The notes below the pieces were generated by a model. It ran no database searches and was not told the DNA's origin. It saw only the letters and a program-made list of their open reading frames with translations. Position numbers and translations under genes: made by a program. A stretch of 64,000 bases of DNA from RUG14300 sp964391805 (GTDB lineage: Bacteria > Bacillota > Clostridia > Christensenellales > CAG-1252), in assembly GCA_964391805.1 (NCBI GenBank), contig CAYMNK010000007.1, forward strand, positions 43,934-107,933, in the 5' to 3' direction. Shown here in pieces: positions 17,461 to 25,535 of this stretch (its first letter is position 1; every line of letters starts with the position of its first letter).

Positions 17461-18534
17461 ATGGACACATATAAATATATACGTTCGAAAGATATTAGAG
17501 AATACAATCAAAAGATAGAACATAAATTTTCGGCGCTCGAAAGTGCATTCTTGGTGTGGCGCAATTGTGACTTAACTTTGGAGGAAAAACACGAGGGGTG
17601 GCGTGAAATAATGCACGATATGCCTGACGAACAAATTAAATATCACGATAGACAAAGCTATGACAGTCTATTTGCTCTTTTAATACAGTTTATAAATGAC
17701 GACAATACGCTCGTGAAGGAGTTTTATAAAAAAAACAATCAGTCTGTGTATTCTTGTAAGTATACCGATGATATTGATAGTGGGGATTGGTTTACAGATT
17801 TTGGAAGAATATATGCAAATTTTGACGATATGCAACACAAATTAAGTAAGATTATCCCCTCACATGATAAGTGTATAGTGGTATATACCAAAAAGTATTT
17901 TTCCTCACCATATAAAAAGGTTGAGCTAATTGTTAATAATCAGCAACAAATAATAAATGTAGACGGTTGCGAAATTTTAAACAACGCAACCGTGAAAAAG
18001 AATAAATTTTTCCAATCTTTTTGGATGGATATTCCAACACCATTTAAAGTAGGCGATATAGTATGCGGCTCGACAGCGCCGTTATGTTGCGGACGACACA
18101 TAGCTTGCGAAGAACCTTTTGTTTTAAAATCAATTTCCAACTGGGATGGCGAAACTGCAGAGCAACGTGGCGAAAAATTGACTTCTAAAGATAAATTTTA
18201 CAAAACGAAAAATGTCGAAAGACTAAGAGAATCGGGCAATATTCGGGATATGGCGGCATTTGGATATTTTTCTCACGTTATTTGGAGTGATCAAATTGAC
18301 GGAGAATTTTACAGTTCATCTATGTATGACTACGTAGATTTAGAATATTACCGTGGTAATATCAAAGATGGAGCAAGAATACTCTTGCCGCTCAGCAGTT
18401 ACATAAAAGGAGAGATAAATGAAGAACTGCTAATAAGATTGTGTGAAATCATCAAAAAACAAGAAGAATTAAAAAGGGCAATGCTTCTATTGGATCTCTC
18501 CCCCGAACAACTCTACGATTTAGGCATAGAGTAA
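17461..18534 (+). CDS. Conserved-looking hypothetical protein, partner of the HAD protein
   Basis: 357 residues with ribosome binding site AAGGAGA. No family recognised. The N-terminal 100 residues are helical and rich in charged residues (ALESAFLVWRNCDLTLEEKHEGW). A central part contains PTPFKVGDIVCG, as found in small beta-barrel domains, then CCGRHIAC. The C-terminus is a helix (LCEIIKKQEELKRAMLLLD) closing with LSPEQLYDLGIE. No signal peptide or membrane segment, so it should be cytoplasmic. It follows the HAD gene at 13 bases and lies in DNA that is AT-richer than the housekeeping operon downstream, which fits a horizontally acquired pair. Function not assigned. Confidence 0.55.
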   Translation: MDTYKYIRSKDIREYNQKIEHKFSALESAFLVWRNCDLTLEEKHEGWREIMHDMPDEQIKYHDRQSYDSLFALLIQFINDDNTLVKEFYKKNNQSVYSCKYTDDIDSGDWFTDFGRIYANFDDMQHKLSKIIPSHDKCIVVYTKKYFSSPYKKVELIVNNQQQIINVDGCEILNNATVKKNKFFQSFWMDIPTPFKVGDIVCGSTAPLCCGRHIACEEPFVLKSISNWDGETAEQRGEKLTSKDKFYKTKNVERLRESGNIRDMAAFGYFSHVIWSDQIDGEFYSSSMYDYVDLEYYRGNIKDGARILLPLSSYIKGEINEELLIRLCEIIKKQEELKRAMLLLDLSPEQLYDLGIE

Positions 18535-18596
18535 CGAGTTGACAAAAACGAACACATTACACAGTAACAAATCACATTGTTATTGTTAACCATTAT

Positions 18597-18672
18597 GAGT
18601 GTACTTTATTGCGGTTTGTGTGATTTACACACACGCCAAGTATGTCTATACACCTTTAAAAGACGTACACTC
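18597..18672. promoter_or_regulatory. Nested inverted repeats upstream of the WYL regulator gene
   Basis: An outer 8-bp inverted repeat, GAGTGTAC (18597-18604) and GTACACTC (18665-18672), encloses an inner 6-bp palindrome, TGTGTG-ATTTA-CACACA (18617-18633). It lies directly upstream of the regulator's own promoter and could be an operator or a terminator for the upstream pair. Confidence 0.4.
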
Positions 18673-18684
18673 CTGTTTTCACTA

Positions 18685-18712
18685 TTGACTTGTGTGGGGG
18701 GGGTGGTATAAT
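18685..18712 (+). promoter_or_regulatory. WYL-gene promoter with a G8 tract in the spacer
   Basis: TTGACT (18685-18690), a 16-base spacer and TATAAT (18707-18712). The spacer contains eight G in a row (18696-18703) in otherwise AT-rich DNA. Addition of one G would give the optimal 17-base spacing. Confidence 0.75.
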
Positions 18713-18761
18713 TAGTAATATAATGAATTCTTGTCACCCAAATTATTAACGGAGGAATGTT

Positions 18762-20522
18762 ATGGAAAAATCGTTAGCGCCACTTTTTATTTTAAAAATA
18801 CTAAAAGAATTCTCGGATGCTGAAAATCCGCTTACGCAACGAAGAATCATTATCGAATTGAATAAGTGCGGTATAACAATTGAGAGAAAAGCAATTTCAA
18901 GACACTTAACTAACCTCGAAGCCGCCGGATATGCAATTGAACGAACAAAAAAGGGTGTATATCTTGAGAATGACGAGCTTGAAGATTCTGAACTTAGATT
19001 GTTAATCGATAGCGTCCTCTTTTCAAAACATATTTCTCAAAAATATGCCTCGGAAATTATTAAAAAATTGATATTGCTCGGCAACGCAAATTTTCGAAAA
19101 AACACCGCACCCGTTGTTTATAGGATAAGTGAAATATCCCGTGAAAAGAATGCTGACTTGTTTTTTAATGTTGACGAAATTAATAAGGCAATAGAAAAAG
19201 ATAGGAAAGTATCTTTTTATTATAATGAATATGGTATCGATAAAAAATTACATGTGATTTCAAATGATAAAAACATAATAGACCCGTATCAATTAATAGC
19301 CGCAAATAATCATTATTATTTAGTGGGGAAAAATGAAAAAACAAAAAAGATTCAAAGTTTTAGAGTTGAGAAAATATCTGATTTTGATATTCTCGAAACT
19401 TCGCGCGATAAAGTAAACGGAAGAATAGATTTTAACTTAAACAATTATATTAGCGAGCATCCGTATATGTATTCTGGCAAAGCTGAATCGATCATTATGA
19501 GAGTAACCAACAAAGCAATAGATGATGTTATAGATGCATTCGGTACTTTTTCCGTTATAAAAACAAACGAAGATTCTGCGATTATAAAGATAAGTGCAAG
19601 CGTTGCGGATGTTTACGATTGGGCAAAAAGATTTGGAAATATGGCGGAAATTATAAGTCCGCAAGAACTTCGCAACAAATTAAGGAATTATTGCAAGGCG
19701 TCGTTTAACATGTATCATTCAAGCGAAGACGATCGATATGATTATATTATAAATATCGAAGAAAAAGATTTATTATCGCTTGTTGATATCGATTTGACAA
19801 AAAGAAAAAAATATAGAGATAATATCGACAAAAAGGTAGTTATTTTGAGAAATAATAAATTGAACGACGTTTCTTTCCTTTCCGAATTTAAACAATTAGA
19901 ATATCTTGAAATCGAAGATAACCCGATTGATCATTTGTCTTATTTAAAATGTAATAAAAAATTAAACGAATTGGTGATTAATAATACCGCTACTTCAGAC
20001 TTCTCTTTTACAAAGGAATTACCGAAACTTAAAAAACTAACGCTAATAAATAATAAAAACGGCAATTACGATGTGCTATATGATTTATTCGATTTAGAAT
20101 TGCTTACGTTAACACCTGAAGACGCTATAAAACTCGATGCGGTTCGACTTAAGAGACGTTGTCCTAAATTACAAATAAAAATAATAGGTATCAAGGGCAA
20201 TGGAATACAATTTTTAGAAGCGTATGAATTAGAAAAACACGGAATTGATATTGCTAAATTGGAAGAAATCGATTCAATGTTTTTCGTTCACCCAAGAAGT
20301 ACATGTGATTTTTTTGATAAAACAAGAATAGAATATTTACTTAAATACATAAAAAAACAAAGATCGTTTACGGAACAAATGTTGCGAATAAATTTGCAGT
20401 CGTTAATGCACGTTGATTTAAAACAATCACAAGAGTGTGCTCGTGCAGCAATAGAATGGCTAATTCAAAGCAAATACGTATTAAAACATGATTATGGCTG
20501 GTATGACTATATAGAAAGTTAA
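18762..20522 (+). CDS. WYL-domain transcriptional regulator fused to leucine-rich repeats
   Basis: 586 residues, ribosome binding site GGAGG. An N-terminal winged-helix-like DNA-binding part (about 5-70; RKAISRHLTNLEAAGYAIER) is followed by a WYL domain (about 130-215). The WYL core is IIDPYQLIAANNHYYLVG, with Tyr-Tyr-Leu instead of Trp-Tyr-Leu, then QSFRVEKISD. A WCX-like extension follows at about 240-312. After that come leucine-rich repeats at about 357-455 (LEYLEIEDNPIDHLSYL, LKKLTLINN) and a further helical domain to the end. WYL regulators bind nucleic-acid ligands and often control defence or mobile modules. The LRR tail is unusual and suggests a protein partner. It likely controls its own island. 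Ligand unknown. Confidence 0.75.
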   Translation: MEKSLAPLFILKILKEFSDAENPLTQRRIIIELNKCGITIERKAISRHLTNLEAAGYAIERTKKGVYLENDELEDSELRLLIDSVLFSKHISQKYASEIIKKLILLGNANFRKNTAPVVYRISEISREKNADLFFNVDEINKAIEKDRKVSFYYNEYGIDKKLHVISNDKNIIDPYQLIAANNHYYLVGKNEKTKKIQSFRVEKISDFDILETSRDKVNGRIDFNLNNYISEHPYMYSGKAESIIMRVTNKAIDDVIDAFGTFSVIKTNEDSAIIKISASVADVYDWAKRFGNMAEIISPQELRNKLRNYCKASFNMYHSSEDDRYDYIINIEEKDLLSLVDIDLTKRKKYRDNIDKKVVILRNNKLNDVSFLSEFKQLEYLEIEDNPIDHLSYLKCNKKLNELVINNTATSDFSFTKELPKLKKLTLINNKNGNYDVLYDLFDLELLTLTPEDAIKLDAVRLKRRCPKLQIKIIGIKGNGIQFLEAYELEKHGIDIAKLEEIDSMFFVHPRSTCDFFDKTRIEYLLKYIKKQRSFTEQMLRINLQSLMHVDLKQSQECARAAIEWLIQSKYVLKHDYGWYDYIES

Positions 20523-20572
20523 TTGCAGTCGTGATAATACATATTAAAAAATAATTATTAAGGAGGACAAAA

Positions 20573-21130
20573 GTGAAAAATCAACAAATCAATGCAATAT
20601 TAAATAGGATATTAACATCAAATACAATGGGAAAAAGTTCTAATATTTTAGATAGGACTTTTAAAAATGTGATGTTTATAAGCAGTGTTCCCGACAAAGC
20701 AAGCGAAGCTATAAAGTCTTATTTGACAAATGAATTCGGGGCGAATGTTATCACAGTTACGCCGAATGGTTATGAAATATCCAAAGAAAAAGCGGGAATA
20801 GATATCGATAGTGGGAGCGTACATCCAATTATTTATCCCGGAGACAAGATGACAGATAAGTTAAAACAAGAAAACACCGTACTTCTTTTACCGAATCTCG
20901 ATCAAATGAGCGATAAAGCTTACAGAAAATTGTTGTTGGATATGTCAACACAACATATCGTTGCGGATTATCGTAATGGAGAAAGCGGTTTTGCTGTACT
21001 TGACGATTCGTTTTTTGCAATTGCAATCGTCGGGCGTATGTCGGGTTCTGATATATTTGAATTAGCAACGATTGATGCAAAAGATTCATTCATACTGGTT
21101 GATTTAGATGAAATTACAATAGATAACTGA
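20573..21130 (+). CDS. Hypothetical protein, possibly a degenerate AAA ATPase domain
   Basis: 185 residues from a GTG start with a strong site (AGGAGGA, five bases away). No confident family. The order of hydrophobic strands resembles one AAA module: a strand NVMFISSVPDK where Walker A would be but without GxxGxGKT, then TVLLLPNLDQMSDKAYRKLL where Walker B and its helix would be, with Pro-Asn-Leu-Asp instead of DE, and a final strand-helix ending SFILVDLDEI. If so, it cannot bind ATP in the normal way. The next open piece downstream looks like the tail of an FtsH-type protease, so both may derive from one AAA protease gene. This is inference only. Confidence 0.4.
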   Translation: MKNQQINAILNRILTSNTMGKSSNILDRTFKNVMFISSVPDKASEAIKSYLTNEFGANVITVTPNGYEISKEKAGIDIDSGSVHPIIYPGDKMTDKLKQENTVLLLPNLDQMSDKAYRKLLLDMSTQHIVADYRNGESGFAVLDDSFFAIAIVGRMSGSDIFELATIDAKDSFILVDLDEITIDN

Positions 21131-21160
21131 GCCTACATAGTAAGTAAGCAAGGAGTAAAA

Positions 21161-21364
21161 ATGAATAAAGAAAAATTATCGCCCCAAGCTATATCTGTAT
21201 TATTCCGCCATAAATCTGAATTACAAACAGATATCAACGACATCAACATGTTGCCTTTATTTGTCGACGCTCTTCAAACGGGCGGACTTAAGCTGTTTGA
21301 CGAAATTCGATATACGCTCGAAACCGTTGATATTGATTTAAAAGAGGTTTTGTTTAATTATTAA
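21161..21364 (+). CDS. Small hypothetical protein
   Basis: 67 residues with ribosome binding site AAGGAG eight bases before the ATG, 30 bases after the previous gene. Acidic, with short helices (PLFVDALQTGGLKLFDEIRYTL). No signal peptide or known motif. The good start site and operon position support a real gene or a remnant that is still translated. Function unknown. Confidence 0.5.
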   Translation: MNKEKLSPQAISVLFRHKSELQTDINDINMLPLFVDALQTGGLKLFDEIRYTLETVDIDLKEVLFNY

Positions 21365-21547
21365 TTTCGCAAGACTAAGGTTACGCCAGATATGAAAACG
21401 TATTATGAAGAGGCAAAAAACTTGCTTTTTGATAATAGAACCTTTTTAGATAATCTAGCTAAAAAAATGCAAGAAAAAGACATGCTTGTATAGTCTGAGA
21501 TAAAAATAATAAGGCAAAAATCACTTTCGATTGTACAAACTGCATAG
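21365..21547 (+). pseudogene. Remnant resembling the C-terminus of an FtsH/M41 protease
   Basis: In the frame starting at 21365 the translation reads FRKTKVTPDMKTYYEEAK, then NLLFDNRTFLDNLAKKMQ, then EKDMLV, a TAG stop at 21491-21493, then SEIKIIR and a second TAG at 21545-21547. The pattern Y-x-EAK-x-LL-x-x-NR-x-x-LD-x-LA, then an L-x-SEI motif, is typical of the helical tail of AAA proteases of the M41 family. The in-frame TAG before SEI and the missing catalytic HExxH part show that it is broken. No good ribosome binding site precedes the internal ATG at 21392. Confidence 0.4.
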
Positions 21548-21650
21548 TAGAAAAATATTGATAACAAAGAAGCACGCAAAGGAACGAAAATCGATTGTGA
21601 AAAAACTATATCAATAACTGCAAAATGTAATATTATAAGGAGAAAATAAG

Positions 21651-22199
21651 ATGAAAACATATGATGAATATCTTAAAGCTTATGCATATGATCGTAATTC
21701 AAGTTTACTAACAAGAGAACAAATTATTGAAAGGATACAAAAATGTGATTTCGAAGACGACCAAGTCGGTAAAGATATTTTAAATGGAATTGTAACCTGG
21801 AAAACCGATCGTCGTATTTACGTTGATCCAGATACTATTAGAGATATTAAGAAACTTTCTTCCATATTAACGGAAGTAACATATATTAATTCTCATCGCA
21901 AAGAAATTGAAAGAATATGGGAAAGCTTGATAAAATCACCTGGGATAAGAGCGGCTATGGCAAGTACGATACTGCACATGTTTATGCCTAATGTTTTTCC
22001 CATTATTGACCAACGAGCATATAGAGTAATATATGAGGACAAAGAAATGCCCAATAAAATTTCTTATAGTGAATATATAGAATATGTCAACAAAGTTGTC
22101 GATTATCAAAAGGAGAAATGTTCGAGAATAGATTTTAAAGAAATGGATAAAATACTATTTCAAATTGATAAAGAAAACGGCAATCATATAAAACATTAA
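21651..22199 (+). CDS. HhH-GPD-like (DNA glycosylase-fold) hypothetical protein
   Basis: 182 residues, ribosome binding site AAGGAGA. The middle part, SPGIRAAMASTILHMFMP, followed by VFPIIDQRAYR, has the layout of the helix-hairpin-helix and following Asp of the HhH-GPD superfamily of base-excision glycosylases (PG-x-G-x-x-x-A, then a conserved Asp). The usual catalytic Lys and the iron-sulfur cluster are not evident. Similar shortened proteins occur in accessory regions. It is followed at 13 bases by the sigma region 4 gene. DNA binding is plausible; enzymatic activity is uncertain. Confidence 0.4.
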   Translation: MKTYDEYLKAYAYDRNSSLLTREQIIERIQKCDFEDDQVGKDILNGIVTWKTDRRIYVDPDTIRDIKKLSSILTEVTYINSHRKEIERIWESLIKSPGIRAAMASTILHMFMPNVFPIIDQRAYRVIYEDKEMPNKISYSEYIEYVNKVVDYQKEKCSRIDFKEMDKILFQIDKENGNHIKH

Positions 22200-22212
22200 A
22201 GGAGAAAACATA

Positions 22213-22536
22213 ATGAATAATAACTTTAAAACTCCGTATCCGTTTAACGTTTTCAGCTACATTTTCGGAACACATGACTGTTTTCTAAATGATATAGAAA
22301 CTGCGGAACAATTACTCGATAACCAAGAATTTCTGGCAGATTATAAAAAAGTGCTTGACACGCTCGATGACGAATGCAGAAATATAGTAATTATGTATTT
22401 TAAGGATAAAAAGAGCGTTGAAATAATTGCAAAAGAGATAAATACGGACTTCGAAACAGTAGATGCTTTTTTGGCAAAAGCACTAAGGCAACTTCGTCGT
22501 CCGGATACCTATAAACTTTTGAAAAAATATATATAA
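22213..22536 (+). CDS. Small protein with a sigma-70 region 4-like helix-turn-helix
   Basis: 107 residues, ribosome binding site AAAGGAGAA. The C-terminal half, LDDECRNIVIMYFKDKKS, then VEIIAKEINTDFETVDAFL, then AKALRQLRR, has the shape of sigma region 4.2 (turn-promoting residues between two helices, basic recognition helix end). No region 2 is present, so it is not a complete sigma factor. It could be a regulator or anti-sigma-like partner. Last gene of the island, followed by a strong terminator. Confidence 0.6.
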   Translation: MNNNFKTPYPFNVFSYIFGTHDCFLNDIETAEQLLDNQEFLADYKKVLDTLDDECRNIVIMYFKDKKSVEIIAKEINTDFETVDAFLAKALRQLRRPDTYKLLKKYI

Positions 22537-22574
22537 GACATCTTCCAATCAAAACAAAAATTGACATTCATGAC

Positions 22575-22601
22575 AGGCGATTATTAATCGCCTCTTTTTT
22601 T
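22575..22601 (+). terminator. Rho-independent terminator at the end of the accessory island
   Basis: Stem AGGCGATT / AATCGCCT (8 bp, loop ATT), then C and seven T. Confidence 0.9.
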
Positions 22602-22920
22602 ATCTTTGATTTATAGAAAATAGTATGTACTTTTTTTCTTATTTTCAAAACAATAATTTTAATTAGCAAGGCTATACGTCGCCCTATCGTTCGCTATAGG
22701 TCGTTTTTTCGCTCAATTATGATATAAGCGTTATGAAAAGTAACAACTTTTTGAATAGTGTATAAAATCTAAAGATTTAGTATTAATTTTTTAAATATCT
22801 TGACCTTAGAATTTAAATGTTATACAATTATTATAATAGGGTATTGTGGGGTAAAAACGAATTATCAGCAATGAACTATTAATTGGGAATAAAATACTTT
22901 CGATATAAAAAGGAGATACT
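22602..22920. other. Intergenic region upstream of tdk
   Basis: AT-rich. It includes a short inverted segment around 22670-22705 (CTATACGTCGCCCTATCG) that faintly resembles the type A interspersed repeat. TTGACC (22800-22805) and TATACA (22821-22826) with 15-base spacing, or the later TATAAT at 22832-22837, may serve the tdk operon. No riboswitch or gene recognised. Confidence 0.4.
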
Positions 22921-23490
22921 ATGGCTAAATTATACTTTAAGTTCGGTGCAATGGGTAGTTCTAAAAGTGCTCAAGCGTTAATCACTAAGTTCAATTACGA
23001 AGAACGCAACATGAAAGTTATGCTTATGAAGCCTGCGATGGATACTCGCGACGGAGCAACCATCGTTAAATCGAGAATCGGTCTTACCGCAGAAGCTTTA
23101 GCCGTAAGCTCCGATGAAAATATATATGAGCTTTATCAAAACAATTACACCGATTGTCAAGTAATAATTGTTGACGAATGTCAATTCTTAACCGCCGAAC
23201 AAGTGGATCAATTAGGACAAATAGTTATAGATTTCGATATTCCCGTACTTTGTTTCGGATTAGCTACCGACTTTATGACGAATTTATTCCCGGGAAGTAA
23301 GCGATTATTCGAAATTGCCGAATCGATCACCGAAATTAAGTCCATATGTAAGTGCGGAGCAAAGGCTACCGTTAATGCAAGACTTGACGATAACGGAAAC
23401 GTACTCTATTCAGGTGAACAAGTGTGCTTAGGCGGTAACGAAAGATATGTAGCTATGTGCAGAAAATGTTGGCTTAAACATAAAAAATAA
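22921..23490 (+). CDS. tdk: Thymidine kinase (type II)
   Basis: 189 residues, typical length. Phosphorylates thymidine with ATP in the cytoplasmic pyrimidine salvage pathway. The P-loop is GAMGSSKS with Lys15. The catalytic segment is DECQF (85-89, Glu86). The zinc-binding lasso cysteines are Cys143, Cys145, Cys180 and Cys183. Ribosome binding site AAGGAGAT precedes the ATG. It heads a tightly spaced plus-strand operon and lies 11 bases before the uridine kinase gene, so two nucleoside salvage kinases are made together. Confidence 0.95.
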   Translation: MAKLYFKFGAMGSSKSAQALITKFNYEERNMKVMLMKPAMDTRDGATIVKSRIGLTAEALAVSSDENIYELYQNNYTDCQVIIVDECQFLTAEQVDQLGQIVIDFDIPVLCFGLATDFMTNLFPGSKRLFEIAESITEIKSICKCGAKATVNARLDDNGNVLYSGEQVCLGGNERYVAMCRKCWLKHKK

Positions 23491-23501
23491 GGAGAATTAC
23501 A

Positions 23502-24116
23502 ATGGAACGCATCGTTATAGGTATTTGCGGAGGTACAGGAAGCGGTAAAACCACTCTTGCCGAAAAAATCCAAACCATTTTTAAGGATAGATCGGTCCAC
23601 CTCAGTATGGACTGTTACTACAAAGATCATCCCGACATTCCCTTCGCGGATCGTGCTAAAATCAACTACGACCACCCCAACGCATTCGAAAACAAACTTC
23701 TTATAGAGGATGTCAAAAAACTCAAAAGAGGCGAAAGTGTCGACCACCCGACTTACGACTTTTCCAATCACCGTAGGAGCGATGTCGTTGAGCATTGCGA
23801 TCCTAAAGAAATAATCATCGTAGAGGGCATCTTGCTATTCGAAAATAGAGAGTTGGTTGATTTATTCGACGTCAAATTATTTGTTGACACCGATGCCGAC
23901 GTCAGAATTATTCGTAGAATTCTAAGAGACGTCAAAGAACGCGGTAGAAATCTCGACTCGGTTGTAGATCAATATATAGGCACCGTAAAACCCATGCACG
24001 AAAGGTTCGTTGAACCCAGTAAGAGGGTTGCCGATGTCATAATCCCCGAGGGTGGACATAACAAAATCGCACTCGATATGATAATCGGAATGATAAAGAA
24101 AAAATTAGAGGATTAA
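23502..24116 (+). CDS. udk: Uridine kinase
   Basis: 204 residues, normal for the family. Phosphorylates uridine and cytidine in salvage. Walker A is GGTGSGKT (residues 10-17). The substrate segment is MDCYYKDHPDIPFADR and the following INYDHPNAF is characteristic. RRILRDVKERGR forms the lid. Ribosome binding site AAGGAGA. It is three bases upstream of the tldD-like gene. Confidence 0.95.
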   Translation: MERIVIGICGGTGSGKTTLAEKIQTIFKDRSVHLSMDCYYKDHPDIPFADRAKINYDHPNAFENKLLIEDVKKLKRGESVDHPTYDFSNHRRSDVVEHCDPKEIIIVEGILLFENRELVDLFDVKLFVDTDADVRIIRRILRDVKERGRNLDSVVDQYIGTVKPMHERFVEPSKRVADVIIPEGGHNKIALDMIIGMIKKKLED

Positions 24117-24119
24117 TAC

Positions 24120-25526
24120 ATGAAAAATCAATTCATATCGAACAGTAAGCCACTACTCAAACGGCTTATCAATAAACTTAATAGCGAATACGAATACGCT
24201 TCGGTACTTGCCGTAGACTCGGAAAGCAAGAATTACAACTTATCCAAAGGCGGTATATCCGCTAACGAACAAGCTCTACTTGCAAATAGAGGCTTCACTA
24301 TCCGTGTATACAAAGACGGCAGATTTGCCGAATACTCTTTCAACGACCTTACCGAAGATAACTTCGATAGCGTTTCTTGTGAAATAAGCGGAGCGTTAAA
24401 GGAACTGTTTCTACATAACGACGGCACTAAAATCACTCTCTATGACGAAGAGGAAGAGTGCTATATCAAGGAAACCGAATCGGTGCCTATTGAAGAATTC
24501 GGTAACGAATATGTCATTCCTCGTCTAAAAATGCTGAGAGAAAGAGGACTTTCGTTATCCGATAAGGTCTTAGATATTGCCGTTAGGTTTAATTACAGAA
24601 TAGTCACAAAACTGTTTTTGTCTTCCAAAAAAGATCTCGAACAAACCGGAATTTGGTCTTGCGGTGCCTTAATGGCCATGGGCAAAAAAGACGACGAAAT
24701 CAAGGAATACTATTCCGGAATTTCCGCTTTAGGCGGTATAGGTCTGTGGGACAAAATGGAAAGTGAATTGGTTAAAACGGTTCGCGGTATGGAAGACTTA
24801 TTGGAATCTTCACCTATGGTCCCCGGTGAATACGAATGCATTTGTACACCCGAAGTAACAGGAATGATAGCGCACGAGGCATTCGGCCACGGTGTTGAAG
24901 AGGATATGTTCGTCAAAGACAGAGCGTTAGCAAAAGATTTTATCGGTAAGTGCGTAGCATCTCCATTAGTTACAATGCACGACGGTGCTGCGGCTTGGGA
25001 TGAGTGCGGTAGTTATTTCTTCGACGACGAGGGACAACCTGCTACCGATACAATAATAATCGATAAAGGTATATTGGTTTCGGGTATCAACGATGCGTTA
25101 AGTGCAAAAAGACTCGGCGTACCGCTCACCGGTAACGGCAGAAGAGAAAGTTTCGAGCGTAAAGCTTATACCAGAATGACTAACACATATTTCGAAGGCG
25201 GTCAAGACAATCTCGAAGATATGATTAGCTCCATTAAATACGGATTTTTACTCGAAAATCCATTCAGCGGTATGGAAGATCCCAAGAATTGGGGCATTCA
25301 ACTCATGGTGAATATGGCAAGAGAAATCAAGGACGGCGTTCTTACCGGTAAGGTATTCTCCCCTATCGTTATGACAGGCTATGTTCCCGATCTATTAAAA
25401 TCTATTTCTATGGTCAGCAAAACGCCCGAGCTTTGCGGAAGTGGTTTTTGCGGTAAAGGATACAAGGAGTGGGTAAAGGTTTCGGACGGCGGTCCTTATA
25501 TTAAGGCTAAAATCCGTTTAGGTTAG
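24120..25526 (+). CDS. tldD: TldD-family metalloprotease subunit
   Basis: 468 residues. TldD and TldE form a heteromeric zinc protease that degrades unfolded or modified peptides. The HExxxH signature is present as HEAFGH (His252, Glu253, His257), in the context MIAHEAFGHGVEED. The C-terminus ends GGPYIKAKIRLG. Cytoplasmic, no signal peptide. The TldE partner gene follows nine bases downstream, as usual for this pair. Confidence 0.9.
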   Translation: MKNQFISNSKPLLKRLINKLNSEYEYASVLAVDSESKNYNLSKGGISANEQALLANRGFTIRVYKDGRFAEYSFNDLTEDNFDSVSCEISGALKELFLHNDGTKITLYDEEEECYIKETESVPIEEFGNEYVIPRLKMLRERGLSLSDKVLDIAVRFNYRIVTKLFLSSKKDLEQTGIWSCGALMAMGKKDDEIKEYYSGISALGGIGLWDKMESELVKTVRGMEDLLESSPMVPGEYECICTPEVTGMIAHEAFGHGVEEDMFVKDRALAKDFIGKCVASPLVTMHDGAAAWDECGSYFFDDEGQPATDTIIIDKGILVSGINDALSAKRLGVPLTGNGRRESFERKAYTRMTNTYFEGGQDNLEDMISSIKYGFLLENPFSGMEDPKNWGIQLMVNMAREIKDGVLTGKVFSPIVMTGYVPDLLKSISMVSKTPELCGSGFCGKGYKEWVKVSDGGPYIKAKIRLG

Positions 25527-25535
25527 GAGTCGACT

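Noticed and set aside
16542..22536. Complete integrated prophage or conjugative element in the AT-rich island
   Set aside because: No integrase, terminase, capsid, relaxase or clear att repeats are seen; only small accessory genes.
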